This document shows positions 53,867 through 62,793 of a stretch of 64,000 nt of DNA, piece by piece. Made by a program: the position numbers and the translations under genes. Source of the DNA: Caenispirillum salinarum AK4 (lineage in GTDB: Bacteria > Pseudomonadota > Alphaproteobacteria > Rhodospirillales > Rhodospirillaceae); contig NZ_ANHY01000004.1 in the NCBI RefSeq assembly GCF_000315795.1, positions 248,001 through 312,000 on the forward strand. The letters run 5' to 3'. Numbering within the stretch: position 1 is the first letter of the stretch; the number at the start of each line of letters is the position of its first letter. The notes below the pieces were generated by a model that was given only the letters and a program-made list of their open reading frames with translations, did not search any database and was not told where the DNA came from.

Positions 53867-54319
53867 TCACTCGCACCACGATTCGCGGCGCCCGCCCTCA
53901 TAGGGGCGGGCAAGGCCGGCATCGGTGAGGACGCGGGCGAGGTCGCGCCCGCTGGCGTCGGCGACGCGGGCGAGTACCCGGCCGCCGAACTTGTCCTGCT
54001 CGATGCCGGTCAGCATGACCACGCCGCCCACGGTTTCCACCGCGTCTTCCAGGGCCGCGCGGGCGGCCTGGGCGCGCTGCTTCTCCTCGTCGCAGCGCCC
54101 GCGCATTTCGGGAGCGTCGATGCCTGCCAGCCGCACGATGGTCTCGACGTCCTGCGACAGCCAGATGCGCGCCTTCACGCGCAGCGAATCTCCGTCGATG
54201 ACGTCGACCACCCGGGCCTCTACAGGCCCGGGCAGGGCATCGGCCCAGGCGGCGGTGACGGGAACGGCGGCCACCGCGGCGGACAGGATAAGGCGGAGAA
54301 GGGTCTTGCGACTCACCAT
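53867..54319 (-). CDS. Secreted thermonuclease-like protein
   Basis: The protein has 150 residues from the ATG at 54319, with GGGAGCC upstream. Residues 1-27 are a signal peptide (VSRKTLLRLILSAAVAAVPVTAAWAD). The mature domain is a staphylococcal nuclease fold: VEARVVDVIDGDSLRVKARI, then VRLAGIDAPEMRG (catalytic Arg and Asp region) and the VLARV strand. It probably degrades nucleic acid outside the cytoplasm. C-terminal part is short, ending GGRRESWCE. Confidence 0.87.
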   Translation of the reverse strand: MVSRKTLLRLILSAAVAAVPVTAAWADALPGPVEARVVDVIDGDSLRVKARIWLSQDVETIVRLAGIDAPEMRGRCDEEKQRAQAARAALEDAVETVGGVVMLTGIEQDKFGGRVLARVADASGRDLARVLTDAGLARPYEGGRRESWCE

Positions 54320-54473
54320 GGCTCCCGGCTCCCAATTACTCTCTTTAAGAGAGAATACCGCGAGAACAATCTTAAAGGGAGTCAAAAGTGTATCTGCGTC
54401 TATAGAACATTACAAGAACAAAAAGCGCCGCAACACCGTTGCGCAATGAAAATGAAACCCGTACGCCGGTCGG

Positions 54474-54707
54474 TCAGAAGTCTGAGACGCGGCCCTTGCG
54501 CTCCCAGTCCCCATAGCGGGTGGGCTCGGGCCCCCGCGGACCACCGACCTCGTCCTCCTGCGACGGCGGCATGTCGCGCAGGTTGACCTTGCGCACCCCG
54601 GACGTGCCGGCCTCGCGCTCCGCGGCGGCCGTCTCGGTCTGGTCGGCAGGGGCGGCACCGGCTTCCTCGGCGGCGGCGGGATCGATCTTTTGGTCCTTCT
54701 CGGACAT
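54474..54707 (-). CDS. DUF1674 protein (SDHAF4-like assembly factor)
   Basis: The protein has 77 residues from the ATG at 54707 after AAGGA. The C-terminal conserved motif GGPRGPEPTRYGDWERKGR and SDF is diagnostic of DUF1674, the bacterial counterpart of the succinate dehydrogenase assembly factor SDHAF4. It would bind flavinated SdhA and protect it before complex assembly. The N-terminal 45 residues are Glu/Ala-rich and disordered. No sdh gene is in the window. Divergent from htpX. Confidence 0.85.
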   Translation of the reverse strand: MSEKDQKIDPAAAEEAGAAPADQTETAAAEREAGTSGVRKVNLRDMPPSQEDEVGGPRGPEPTRYGDWERKGRVSDF

Positions 54708-54812
54708 GGCGAAATCCTTGGTACTGGCGGGTTGCTGCACTGCGGCATGCCTCTTGATCGACGGCGCGCCGCACACTATTCATGAATACGGATATAGCGA
54801 TGGGAGAGTCCC

Positions 54813-55700
54813 ATGAACACCCTTCGCGTCGGTCTTCTGCTCGCCGCCATGACCGCCCTGTTCCTGGTGGTCGGCTGGCTGATCGGCGGCACCGCGGGCA
54901 TGGTCGTCGCCCTGGTGGTCGCGACAGGCATGAACGCCTTCGCCTACTGGAATTCCGACCGCATGATCCTGCGCATGTACAAGGCGCGGGAAGTCGACGC
55001 CCACACGGCGCCGCAGCTTTACGGCATCGTGGAGCGACTGGCCCACCGGGCGGACCTGCCCATGCCGCGCGTCTACGTGATCGAGAGCGCCCAGCCCAAT
55101 GCCTTCGCCACCGGCCGCAACCCGCGGAATGCGGCCGTCGCGGCCACGACGGGGCTTCTGCGCCTGCTGAACGCCGAGGAACTGGCCGGGGTCATGGCGC
55201 ACGAGCTGGCGCACGTGAAGCACCGCGACATCCTGACGGGCACCATCACGGCGACGCTGGCCGGCGCCATCGGCATGCTGGCCAACTTCGCCCTGTTCTT
55301 CGGCGCCACGTCCAACGACGAGGAGGGCAGCCCCCTCGGGTTCGTGGGGCTGCTGCTCATGTCCATCCTGGCGCCGCTGGCGGCCATGATCGTGCAGATG
55401 GGCGTCAGCCGCTCGAACGAGTACGCCGCCGATGCCGCCGGCGCCGAGATCTGCGGTCAGCCCCTGTGGCTGGCGAGCGCGCTGGAAAAGCTGGAAACCG
55501 GCACGCGGGCCATCGACAACGTCCGGGCCGAGAACAACCCCGGCACGGCGCACCTGTTCATCGTCAACCCGCTGCACGCCCACGCCGTGGACAGCCTGTT
55601 CTCCACCCACCCCAAAACCGCCAACCGCATCGCCCGCCTGCGCCAGATGGCCGGGACCGACGGCCTGGGAACGCTCGCCGCCACCGGCCCCTGGGGTTGA
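54813..55700 (+). CDS. htpX: Zinc metalloprotease HtpX
   Basis: 295 residues. Two membrane helices near the N-terminus ([21 protein letters not shown]) and two after the active site ([33 protein letters not shown]). The HELAH at 130-134 and the later [11 protein letters not shown] glutamate form the M48 site. It degrades misfolded inner-membrane proteins on the cytoplasmic side. In many alphaproteobacteria it is followed by rsmB, as here. Confidence 0.95.
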   Translation: MNTLRVGLLLAAMTALFLVVGWLIGGTAGMVVALVVATGMNAFAYWNSDRMILRMYKAREVDAHTAPQLYGIVERLAHRADLPMPRVYVIESAQPNAFATGRNPRNAAVAATTGLLRLLNAEELAGVMAHELAHVKHRDILTGTITATLAGAIGMLANFALFFGATSNDEEGSPLGFVGLLLMSILAPLAAMIVQMGVSRSNEYAADAAGAEICGQPLWLASALEKLETGTRAIDNVRAENNPGTAHLFIVNPLHAHAVDSLFSTHPKTANRIARLRQMAGTDGLGTLAATGPWG

Positions 55701-55792
55701 CGCGCATCCATTTCTTTTTCGCAACGAACCGGTGCCCCGGCTGTCCTCGGGTTGTCCTTGTGGCGCCGGGCCGATCGGCGTAAAGAGCCTGC

Positions 55793-57145
55793 ATGACCGA
55801 CCGCCGCCGACCCTCCGACCCCGCGTCCGCCCACTCCCGCAAGGGGGCCGTCAGGGCACCGCGCCCGCCGCGCGATCCTGTACTGGCCGCGCGCCATGCC
55901 GCCGTGCGCCTGCTGCAGGCGGTGCTTGACGACGGCCGGGCGCTGGATGAGCCCTTCGAGACGGAAACCCGCCTGCTCGAACCCCGCGACCGCGCCTTCG
56001 TGCGCCTGCTGGTGACCACGACTCTGCGGCGCCTGGGGCAGATCGACGGCGTGCTGAAGGCCTTCCTGCAGCGCCCGATCGCCCGCCGGCACGGTGCGGT
56101 GAAGCACGTCCTGCGGCTGGCGGCGGCGCAGATCCTGGTGCTGGAGACGCCGGCGCATGCCGCCGTCGACACCTCGGTGGAGCTGACGAAGTTCCTGAAC
56201 GCCCCCGGCCTGACGGGGCTGGTGAACGCGGTCACCCGGCGTCTCGCGCGGGACGGGGCTGCGGTCCTGGCGGACCAGGACGTGCGCCTGAACACGCCCC
56301 GCTGGCTGTGGCAGACGTGGCTGGAGGCCTACGGTGAGGCCGCCGCCCGGCGCATCGCCGAGGCCCACCTCCACGAACCGCCGCTCGACATCACCGTCAA
56401 GGCCGACGCGCCGGGCTGGGCGGAGCGGCTGGAGGCGGAGGTGCTGCCGACCGGCTCGCTGCGCCGGCGCGGCCCCGGCATGGTCGCAAGCCTGCCCGGC
56501 TACGACGAGGGCGCCTGGTGGGTGCAGGATGCCGCCGCCACACTGCCGGCGCGCCTGCTGGGCGACGTGGCGGGAAAGACGGTGGTCGACCTGTGCGCCG
56601 CACCGGGCGGCAAGACCGCCCAACTGGCCGCCGCCGGCGCGCATGTGATCGCCGTCGACCGCTCCGGCGCCCGGCTGGCGCGCCTGCACGACAACATGGC
56701 ACGGCTCGGGCTCGCCGACCGGGTGACGGTGGTGGAGGCCGACGCGACGACCTGGCGGCCGGACACGCCCGTGGACGCCGTGCTGCTGGACGCGCCCTGT
56801 ACCGCCACCGGAACGATCCGCCGCCACCCCGAAGCCCTGCGCCTCAAGAAGGCCGCCGATGCCGAGGCGTTGACGGCGCTGCAGGATGCGCTGCTGGCGG
56901 CGTCGGCCGAGATGGTGACGCCCGGCGGCACGGTGGTCTACTGCGTCTGCTCGCTTCAGCCCGAGGAAGGGGCGGCGCGCCTGGCGGGGGCGGCGGGGCT
57001 GGCGGTCGATCCGGTCCGGCCGGAGGAGATCGGCGGCCTGGCGGAGTGCGTCACGGCCGAGGGATACCTGCGGACTCTGCCGTTTCACCTGGGCGAGGCC
57101 GGCGGCATGGACGGGTTTTTCGCCGCCCGCCTGATCCGGACCTGA
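55793..57145 (+). CDS. rsmB: 16S rRNA (cytosine-C5) methyltransferase RsmB-like
   Basis: The protein has 450 residues. A NusB-like N-terminal domain (about 30-160) is followed by the NOP2/Sun methyltransferase: VVDLCAAPGGKTAQLAAAG, then LLDAPCTATGTIRRHPE and VVYCVCSLQPEEG, which carry the catalytic and helper cysteines. It makes m5C967 or an equivalent in 16S rRNA. The first 25 residues are basic and Pro/Arg-rich. Downstream of htpX by about 90 bases. Confidence 0.93.
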   Translation: MTDRRRPSDPASAHSRKGAVRAPRPPRDPVLAARHAAVRLLQAVLDDGRALDEPFETETRLLEPRDRAFVRLLVTTTLRRLGQIDGVLKAFLQRPIARRHGAVKHVLRLAAAQILVLETPAHAAVDTSVELTKFLNAPGLTGLVNAVTRRLARDGAAVLADQDVRLNTPRWLWQTWLEAYGEAAARRIAEAHLHEPPLDITVKADAPGWAERLEAEVLPTGSLRRRGPGMVASLPGYDEGAWWVQDAAATLPARLLGDVAGKTVVDLCAAPGGKTAQLAAAGAHVIAVDRSGARLARLHDNMARLGLADRVTVVEADATTWRPDTPVDAVLLDAPCTATGTIRRHPEALRLKKAADAEALTALQDALLAASAEMVTPGGTVVYCVCSLQPEEGAARLAGAAGLAVDPVRPEEIGGLAECVTAEGYLRTLPFHLGEAGGMDGFFAARLIRT

Positions 57146-57330
57146 CCCCCGGGCCGCTCCTTCGAGGTAAGATCATCCCCGACCATCGTAGCGGGCGTTG
57201 CCGCAAGGGTTGATGCGCGGATGCGGACGTGCGCCGTGGCTGCCCCCTATGGGGCATTGCCGCCGAAGTCATACTCTAATACCGTCAAATCCTTGTTCCG
57301 CGATACCGCCGCAACAGGGAGGCCGGGCAA

Positions 57331-57588
57331 ATGTTCGCAGACGGATTCTTGAAGTCTCTTCTTGACGATTATGGCGGAAAGGTCGAATTCGACATGCCGC
57401 CGTCCGATCAGGCCGGAGACGAAACCGATGACGACGGCTGGAGCGTCTCGTTCGACGTGCGCGGGGCGGAAAACCACGGCGCCGGCAGCACCGGTTTCAC
57501 GCTGACGGCCTCGCTGGAAACGCCGGGCGCCGACGCCTCGGTTTCCGTCACCGGAACCATCGACGACGTCGACGCCTGGTGGGCGTGA
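57331..57588 (+). CDS. Small acidic protein of unknown function
   Basis: The protein has 85 residues with GGGAGG eight bases before the ATG. It is acidic (DDDGWSV, DDVDAWW), has no Cys, no membrane segment and no signal peptide, and looks beta-rich in its second half (GFTLTASLETPGADASVSVTGTI). Not recognised. It is probably real because of its ribosome site, neighbour-like codon use and lack of overlap with any other gene. It converges with dapB. Confidence 0.6.
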   Translation: MFADGFLKSLLDDYGGKVEFDMPPSDQAGDETDDDGWSVSFDVRGAENHGAGSTGFTLTASLETPGADASVSVTGTIDDVDAWWA

Positions 57589-57598
57589 GGCTCCGTCC

Positions 57599-58405
57599 TC
57601 AGTCCACGGCCAGGCCCAGGACGTCGAACATGGAATACTTGCCGGGGGCGCGGCCGTCGCACCACAGGGCGGCGCGCACCGCGCCCTTGGCGAAGACGGT
57701 CCGGTCGCTGGCCTTGTGGGTCAGTTCCACCCGCTCGCCGTCGGCGGCGAAGACCACCGTGTGATCGCCCACCACGTCGCCGCCGCGCAGGGTGGCGAAG
57801 CCGATGTCTCCGGCCTGGCGCGGCCCGGTGTGGCCCTCGCGCGCCCAGACGGCGGCCTCGTCCAGCGCCACGCCGCGCCCGGCCGCCGCCGCACGGCCCA
57901 GGCCGAGCGCCGTGCCCGAGGGCGCATCGACCTTGTGACGATGGTGCATCTCGACGATTTCGATGTCGTAATCAATCCCCAGCGTGGCGGCGACCTTCCG
58001 GGTCAGGGCGAACAGCAGGTTGACGCCGACGCTCATGTTGGGGGCGAGCACGATGGGGGTCTTCTCGCCCAGACGCCCGATTTCGGCCTCCTGCTCCGCC
58101 GACAGGCCGGTGGTGCCGATGATGAGCGCGGTGCCGGCCTCGGCGGCGAGTTCGGCATGGCGCATGGTGGGCTCGGGCCGGGTGAAGTCGATCACCGCGT
58201 CGGCGGCCTGGAACAGGGCCTTCGGGTCGGCCGAGACGGTGACGCCGGCGTCCTCGGCGCCGACCAGCGCACCCAGGTCGCGGCCGATGGCGGGGCTGCC
58301 CTCGGGCTCGGTGCCGCCGGCAAGCTCCGCGCCATCGGTCTTCAGCACCTCGCGCACCAGCATCTGCCCCATGCGGCCGGCGCAGCCGACGATCCCGATC
58401 TTCAT
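57599..58405 (-). CDS. dapB: 4-Hydroxy-tetrahydrodipicolinate reductase
   Basis: 268 residues. The NAD(P)-binding GIVGCAGRMGQMLVREV starts the protein; GTTGLSAEQEAEI, HHRHKVDAPSGTAL and PGKYSMFDVLGL are the substrate and catalytic elements. It reduces the dihydrodipicolinate precursor in lysine and diaminopimelate synthesis. It reads away from trpE(G), with a 312-base gap that holds the trp leader. Confidence 0.96.
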   Translation of the reverse strand: MKIGIVGCAGRMGQMLVREVLKTDGAELAGGTEPEGSPAIGRDLGALVGAEDAGVTVSADPKALFQAADAVIDFTRPEPTMRHAELAAEAGTALIIGTTGLSAEQEAEIGRLGEKTPIVLAPNMSVGVNLLFALTRKVAATLGIDYDIEIVEMHHRHKVDAPSGTALGLGRAAAAGRGVALDEAAVWAREGHTGPRQAGDIGFATLRGGDVVGDHTVVFAADGERVELTHKASDRTVFAKGAVRAALWCDGRAPGKYSMFDVLGLAVD

Positions 58406-58473
58406 GGCCTGTCTCCGTATCCGTAGTCGTGTTGCCCGTGGTGTCAGCGTTATAGCAACAGCGGCGCGTGCTT

Positions 58474-58502
58474 GACACCCGCCGCGATGCCGCGCACTGT
58501 TC
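58474..58502 (+). promoter_or_regulatory. Likely trp promoter
   Basis: TTGACA at 58474 is a perfect -35; a weak CACTGT lies 17 bases further on as -10. The trp leader ATG follows shortly, at 58508. Confidence 0.5.
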
Positions 58503-58507
58503 GGGGC

Positions 58508-58567
58508 ATGAGCACGCACGCGATCCATACCGCCCTCTGCACGGGCCGTTGGTGGCGCCCCGACTGA
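58508..58567 (+). CDS. trpL: trp operon leader peptide
   Basis: The 19-codon frame has two consecutive Trp codons near its end (GRWWRPD) and stops at 58565-58567. It is located between a -35-like TTGACA and an attenuator hairpin in front of trpE(G), the arrangement known for attenuation in rhizobia and Azospirillum. Ribosome stalling at the Trp pair under tryptophan shortage would favour read-through. Confidence 0.88.
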   Translation: MSTHAIHTALCTGRWWRPD

Positions 58568-58602
58568 CGGGGCGGCCGACCACTCGCGCGCAAGCACGAC
58601 AC

Positions 58603-58635
58603 GCCGCCTCGGGGACGAGGCGGCTGTTTCTTTTT
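58603..58635 (+). terminator. trp attenuator
   Basis: GCCGCCTCG at 58603-58611 pairs perfectly with CGAGGCGGC at 58616-58624 around GGGA, followed by TGTTTCTTTTT. It lies 35 bases after the trpL stop and about 80 bases before trpE(G). Confidence 0.88.
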
Positions 58636-58717
58636 CCGAAGCATCACGCGGGCCCTGCCTGGGCCGTCTCTCCCCGGATCGAGAGTTTCGACCACCGAGA
58701 GAGAGAGACACCGACCC

Positions 58718-60907
58718 ATGACAGAGCCCTCGCCCACCCCCTACCGCACCGCCGGCGGCCTGGCCGTGCGCCGCGCCGTGACGCCGCTGCCTTACGCCGG
58801 GGCCACCGAACCACTCGCCGCAGCCCTGGACCGCCGGCCGGGAGTCCTCTTGGCGTCGTCCTACGAGTTTCCCGGCCGCTACAGCCGTTTCGATCTGGGA
58901 TTCCGCGATCCGCCGCTGGTGCTGACGGCGCGGGGACGGGCGATCGGCGTGCGCGCCCTGAACGATCGGGGCCGCGTGCTGCTGCCGGCGGTGGCTGCCG
59001 CCTTCGACGGCCAGGCCCATCTCGGGCACGTGACGGCCGATGGCGACCGCGTCACGGCCACCGCCGCCGCGCCGCCGGAGCGTTTCGCCGAGGAGGACCG
59101 CAGCCGCCAGCGCTCGGCCTTCTCCGCCGTCCGGGCGCTGACCGAGCTGTTCGGCAGCCCCGAGGACCCGCTGCTCGGCCTCTACGGCGCCTTCGGCTAT
59201 GACATCGCGCTGGCCTTCGAGCGCATCCCCCACCGCCTGCCGCGCCCGGCCGATCACCGCGACATGGTGCTCTACCTGCCCGATTCGGTGACCTGGGTGG
59301 ACCATGCGGCGCGGCGGGCGATCCGCGTCGACTACGATGTCACCGCCCCCGACGGCACGGCGACCGACGGCCTGCCGCGCGCGGTGGCCGACGATCCCTT
59401 CGTCGCCGCGCCCGACCGGCCCGTGAAGGACGACATGGCCGACGGCGCTTACGCCCGGATCGTTTCGCAGGCGATACCGCGGTTCGCGCGCGGAGAGATG
59501 TTCGAATGCGTCCCCGGCCGCGTCTTCCGCCGGCCGGCCGCCACGGCGCCGTCGGTGCTGTTCCACCGGCTCAAGCGGCGCAATCCGGCGCCCTACGGGT
59601 TCCTCATGAACCTGGGCGGCGGTGAGCATCTGGTGGGGGCAAGCCCCGAGATGTACGTCCGCGTCACCGGCGGACGGGTGGAAACCTGCCCCATATCGGG
59701 CACCATCAGGCGCGGCGCCGATGCGCTGGAGGACGCCGAGAACGTCCGCAAGCTGCTCAACTCCGCCAAGGACGAGGCGGAGCTGACCATGTGCACCGAC
59801 GTCGACCGCAACGACAAGGCCCGCGTCTGCGACCCCGCCAGCATCCGGGTCATCGGGCGGCGGCAGGTGGAGATGTACTCGCGCCTGATCCACACCGTCG
59901 ACCATGTGGAGGGCCGCCTGCGGGCCGGCTATGACGCCCTGGACGCCTTCCTGACCCACTGCTGGGCGGTCACCGTCACCGGCGCGCCCAAGCGGGCGGC
60001 CATGGCCCATATCGAGGCCGTGGAGCAGAGCCCGCGCGCCTGGTACGGCGGGGCGGTCGGCATGGTCGGCTTCAACGGCGACATGAACACCGGCCTGACG
60101 CTGCGCACCATCCGGCTGAAGGACGGCGTGGCGGAGGTGCGCGCCGGCGCGACGCTGCTGTTCGACAGCGATCCGGCGGCGGAAGAGGCGGAAACGGTGC
60201 TCAAGGCGAGTGCGCTTCTCGACGTGCTGGACCGCGACGATGCCGCCGCCGCGTCCGCGTCCGCGTCTGCGCCCGCGCCGGCGTCCGCGCCACTGCTGCC
60301 GGGGGCGGGACTGCGCGTGCTGCTGGTCGACCACGAGGACAGCTTCGTCCACACCCTGGCGGGCTACCTGCGGGCGGCGGGGGCGGAGGCCGTCACGCAC
60401 CGCGCCGGGTTCGATCCGGCGCTGCTCGACGACCTCGCGCCCGACCTGGTGGTGCTTTCGCCCGGTCCGGGGCGGCCGGCGGATTTCGATCTGTCGGGGA
60501 CCCTGTCGGCGGTGCTGGCGCGCGGGCTGCCGGTGTTCGGCGTCTGCCTGGGCCTGCAGGGCATCGTGGAGCATTTTGGCGGCACCCTCGGGCAACTGCC
60601 GACGCCGGTGCACGGGAAGCCCTCGACCGTGCAGCTGAAGGCCGGCGATCCGCTGTTCGCGGGGCTGCCGGAGACGGTGACCGTGGGACGCTACCACTCC
60701 CTGTACGCCGCGGCGCTGCCCGAAACGCTGGAGGCGACGGCGCGCAGCGAGGACGGCATCGTCATGGCGGTGCGGCACCGCACCCTGCCGGTCTGCGCCG
60801 TGCAGTTCCACCCCGAAAGCCTGCTGACCAGCCGCGGCGACGCCGGCGCGGCCATGGTCGCCAACCTGTTCCGCGCGCTGGAAAAGGGGCGTCGGCAAGC
60901 CGCCTAG
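58718..60907 (+). CDS. trpEG: Fused anthranilate synthase TrpE(G)
   Basis: The protein has 729 residues. The component I part (about 1-500) has the chorismate-binding segments VPGRVFRRP, GASPEMYVRV, CPISGTIRRG and LTMCTDVDRNDKARVCDP. A linker rich in Ala, Ser and Pro (about 508-525) joins it to component II, a class I amidotransferase with GVCLGLQG (nucleophile) and QFHPES. The fusion makes anthranilate from chorismate and glutamine. Rhizobia and Azospirillum have the same fusion, under attenuation. A feedback Trp site is expected in the N-terminal part (LLASSYEFPGR). Confidence 0.95.
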   Translation: MTEPSPTPYRTAGGLAVRRAVTPLPYAGATEPLAAALDRRPGVLLASSYEFPGRYSRFDLGFRDPPLVLTARGRAIGVRALNDRGRVLLPAVAAAFDGQAHLGHVTADGDRVTATAAAPPERFAEEDRSRQRSAFSAVRALTELFGSPEDPLLGLYGAFGYDIALAFERIPHRLPRPADHRDMVLYLPDSVTWVDHAARRAIRVDYDVTAPDGTATDGLPRAVADDPFVAAPDRPVKDDMADGAYARIVSQAIPRFARGEMFECVPGRVFRRPAATAPSVLFHRLKRRNPAPYGFLMNLGGGEHLVGASPEMYVRVTGGRVETCPISGTIRRGADALEDAENVRKLLNSAKDEAELTMCTDVDRNDKARVCDPASIRVIGRRQVEMYSRLIHTVDHVEGRLRAGYDALDAFLTHCWAVTVTGAPKRAAMAHIEAVEQSPRAWYGGAVGMVGFNGDMNTGLTLRTIRLKDGVAEVRAGATLLFDSDPAAEEAETVLKASALLDVLDRDDAAAASASASAPAPASAPLLPGAGLRVLLVDHEDSFVHTLAGYLRAAGAEAVTHRAGFDPALLDDLAPDLVVLSPGPGRPADFDLSGTLSAVLARGLPVFGVCLGLQGIVEHFGGTLGQLPTPVHGKPSTVQLKAGDPLFAGLPETVTVGRYHSLYAAALPETLEATARSEDGIVMAVRHRTLPVCAVQFHPESLLTSRGDAGAAMVANLFRALEKGRRQAA

Positions 60908-60910
60908 GGC

Positions 60911-61501
60911 TCAGGCGAGGCCGGTGCCGGCCCATCCGGCCACACCGGCCAGCCGCCGCACGCGGTGCGGGCTCATGCCGCCCAGCGCCATCACCGGCCG
61001 GGGCGCCGTGCGCGCCCACAGGCTCGCGCGCCAGGGGCCGAGGGTGGCGGCCCCGGGATGGCTGGCCGTCGGAAACACCGGCGACAGCAGCGCCGCGTCG
61101 GCCTTCAGGCGGCCGGCGATGGCGAGCGCGCTGCGATCGTGTGCGGCGATGGTGAGCAGGCCCCCCGTCCGCCGGCGCCACAGCAGGGCAGGGGAGAGGA
61201 TGCCGTGGCGGGCCAGGCCCTCGGGCAGGTGCAGGCCGTCGGCCCCCAGCCGCGCGGCAAGGCGCCAGTCGCCGGCCACCAGAAAGCTGATCCCGCGCCG
61301 GCGGCAGACGGCGGCGAGGTGCACGCCCAGGCTTTCGCGGTCCGGCGCCTCGTAATGGCGGAAGACGATGGCCGCGCCGCGCGGCAGCGTCGCGGCCACG
61401 GCCGCCGGATCGGGCATGCGGCGCGTGTCGGTGACGGTCAGGGTGGGGACGCGGCGCGTCTTTGCGCCGGCGCGGCGGCTTGCTAAGGTGCGGGTCTTCA
61501 T
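60911..61501 (-). CDS. Thiamine phosphate synthase / TenI-like protein
   Basis: The protein has 196 residues from the ATG at 61501. The ThiE/TenI barrel is visible: HLPEGLARHGIL, LTIAAHDRSALAIAGRLKADAALLSPVFPTASHPGAATLGP and PVMALGGMSP. The PVFPTxSHPG segment matches the phosphate-binding loop. The N-terminal basic segment (TRTLASRRAGAKTRR) is unusual. It may be a true thiamine phosphate synthase or a TenI-like isomerase homologue. It converges with trpE(G), 3 bases between stops. Confidence 0.82.
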   Translation of the reverse strand: MKTRTLASRRAGAKTRRVPTLTVTDTRRMPDPAAVAATLPRGAAIVFRHYEAPDRESLGVHLAAVCRRRGISFLVAGDWRLAARLGADGLHLPEGLARHGILSPALLWRRRTGGLLTIAAHDRSALAIAGRLKADAALLSPVFPTASHPGAATLGPWRASLWARTAPRPVMALGGMSPHRVRRLAGVAGWAGTGLA

Positions 61502-61536
61502 GCCCCCGATCCTAGCCACGGACCCGATCCCGCGCC

Positions 61537-62223
61537 ATGACCGCTGACGATTTCGATTCCGCCGCCGCCCTTTCCGAGGTCAAGGAGGCCATCGCCACGG
61601 CCGAACGCGACGCCGCCCGGCGCGAAGGCTCGGTGACGCTGGTGGCCGTTTCCAAGGTGCACGGGGCGGATCGCATCGTGCCGGTGCTTCAGGCCGGACA
61701 CCGCGTCTTCGGCGAGAACCGCGTGCAGGAGGCGCAGGGCAAGTGGCCGGCGCTGAAGGAGCGGTTCGCGGGTGTGGAACTGCACCTGATCGGTCCGTTG
61801 CAATCCAACAAGGCGGGCGACGCCGTCGCCCTGTTCGACGTGATCGAGACGGTCGACCGGGAAAAGATCGCCAGGGCGCTCGCCGCCGAGATGGACAGGC
61901 AGGGCCGCCGCGTGCCCGTGCTGGTGCAGGTCAACACGGGGAAGGAGCCGCAGAAGGCCGGCATCGACCCCGAGGACGCCGACGCCTTCATCGCCCGCTG
62001 CCGCGACGACTACGGGCTGGAGGTGCGCGGCGTCATGTGCATTCCGCCTGTGGACGAGGAACCCGCCCTGCATTTCGCCCTGCTGCGCGAGATCGCCCGC
62101 CGCAACGGCCTGCCGGTCCTGTCCATGGGCATGAGCGACGACTACCCCACGGCCATCGCCCTGGGCGCGACCCATGTGCGCGTCGGCACGGCGGTATTCG
62201 GGCACCGCCCGGTGAAAGGGTAG
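61537..62223 (+). CDS. YggS-family PLP homeostasis protein
   Basis: The protein has 228 residues. VAVSK40VHGADRIVPVLQAG holds the PLP-binding Lys; FGENRVQEAQGKW and the late GATHVRVGTAVFG phosphate-binding loop are typical. The family (YggS/PLPBP) binds pyridoxal phosphate and keeps its cellular pool and amino-acid balance, without known catalysis. It is divergent from the thiamine gene, 35 bases between starts. Confidence 0.93.
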   Translation: MTADDFDSAAALSEVKEAIATAERDAARREGSVTLVAVSKVHGADRIVPVLQAGHRVFGENRVQEAQGKWPALKERFAGVELHLIGPLQSNKAGDAVALFDVIETVDREKIARALAAEMDRQGRRVPVLVQVNTGKEPQKAGIDPEDADAFIARCRDDYGLEVRGVMCIPPVDEEPALHFALLREIARRNGLPVLSMGMSDDYPTAIALGATHVRVGTAVFGHRPVKG

Positions 62224-62261
62224 GCGCGGGGCGGGCAGGGGAGGCCGCCGCGGCCGCCCGG

Positions 62262-62702
62262 TCAGGGCGCCGGCGGATGATCGTCGGCCAGGCATTTGTC
62301 GTGGTCGGACAGGATCTCGATCACGCGGCACCGGTCGACCGTTCCGCACTCGCAATGCTCCGTCATGCGCTCCAGTTCGGCTTCCAGAAGCTTGAGCCGC
62401 TGGATGCGGTGGCGCACCGACTCCAGGTTCCGGCGCGCGATGCGATCGGCCTCCGCGCAGGAGGCCGTCGGCGTTTCCGTCAGCCCCAGCAGATCCCGGA
62501 TGTCGTCGAGCGGGAACCCCAGGTCGCGGGCATGGCGGATGAAGGTCAGGCGCTCGGCGTGGTGACGGGTGTAGACCCGCTGGTTGCCGGCCGTGCGCGC
62601 CGGCGGCGGCATGAGGCCCACCTGCTCGTAATAGCGGATGGTCGGAACCTTGCAGCCGCTGGCCTGCGCCAGCCGGCCGATGGAGAACGTGGGGTCGGCC
62701 AT
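62262..62702 (-). CDS. MerR-family metal-responsive regulator
   Basis: 146 residues. The N-terminal winged helix (FSIGRLAQASGCKVPTIRYYEQVGLMPPPART) is followed by a dimerisation coiled coil. Metal-ligand Cys are at 82, 117, 119 and 125 (HCECGTVDRC), close to the ZntR/CadR/PbrR pattern, and a further C137 lies near the end. It most likely senses Zn, Cd or Pb. It is divergent from a cation transporter, with a characteristic operator between. There is no His-rich CadR tail. Confidence 0.9.
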   Translation of the reverse strand: MADPTFSIGRLAQASGCKVPTIRYYEQVGLMPPPARTAGNQRVYTRHHAERLTFIRHARDLGFPLDDIRDLLGLTETPTASCAEADRIARRNLESVRHRIQRLKLLEAELERMTEHCECGTVDRCRVIEILSDHDKCLADDHPPAP

Positions 62703-62718
62703 GAGTCGCATTTTCCGC

Positions 62719-62749
62719 TTGAAGCTATAGCGACTAGAGAATTTAGGGT
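62719..62749 (+). promoter_or_regulatory. MerR-type promoter/operator of the cation transporter
   Basis: TTGAAG at 62719-62724, a 19-base spacer with the CTATAG/CTAGAG dyad, and TAGGGT at 62744-62749 match the long-spacer promoters activated by ZntR/PbrR/CadR. The dyad is inside the spacer, as expected. Confidence 0.8.
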
Positions 62750-62793
62750 GCCGGCAATGAAGGTCAAACCCGTGAAACGCTGAGGAGCCGACC

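Noticed and set aside
58406-60898. Upstream extension of dapB across trpE(G)
   Set aside because: The frame stays open by chance. DapB starts at 58405 with its nucleotide-binding fold, and the extension is antisense to trpE(G).
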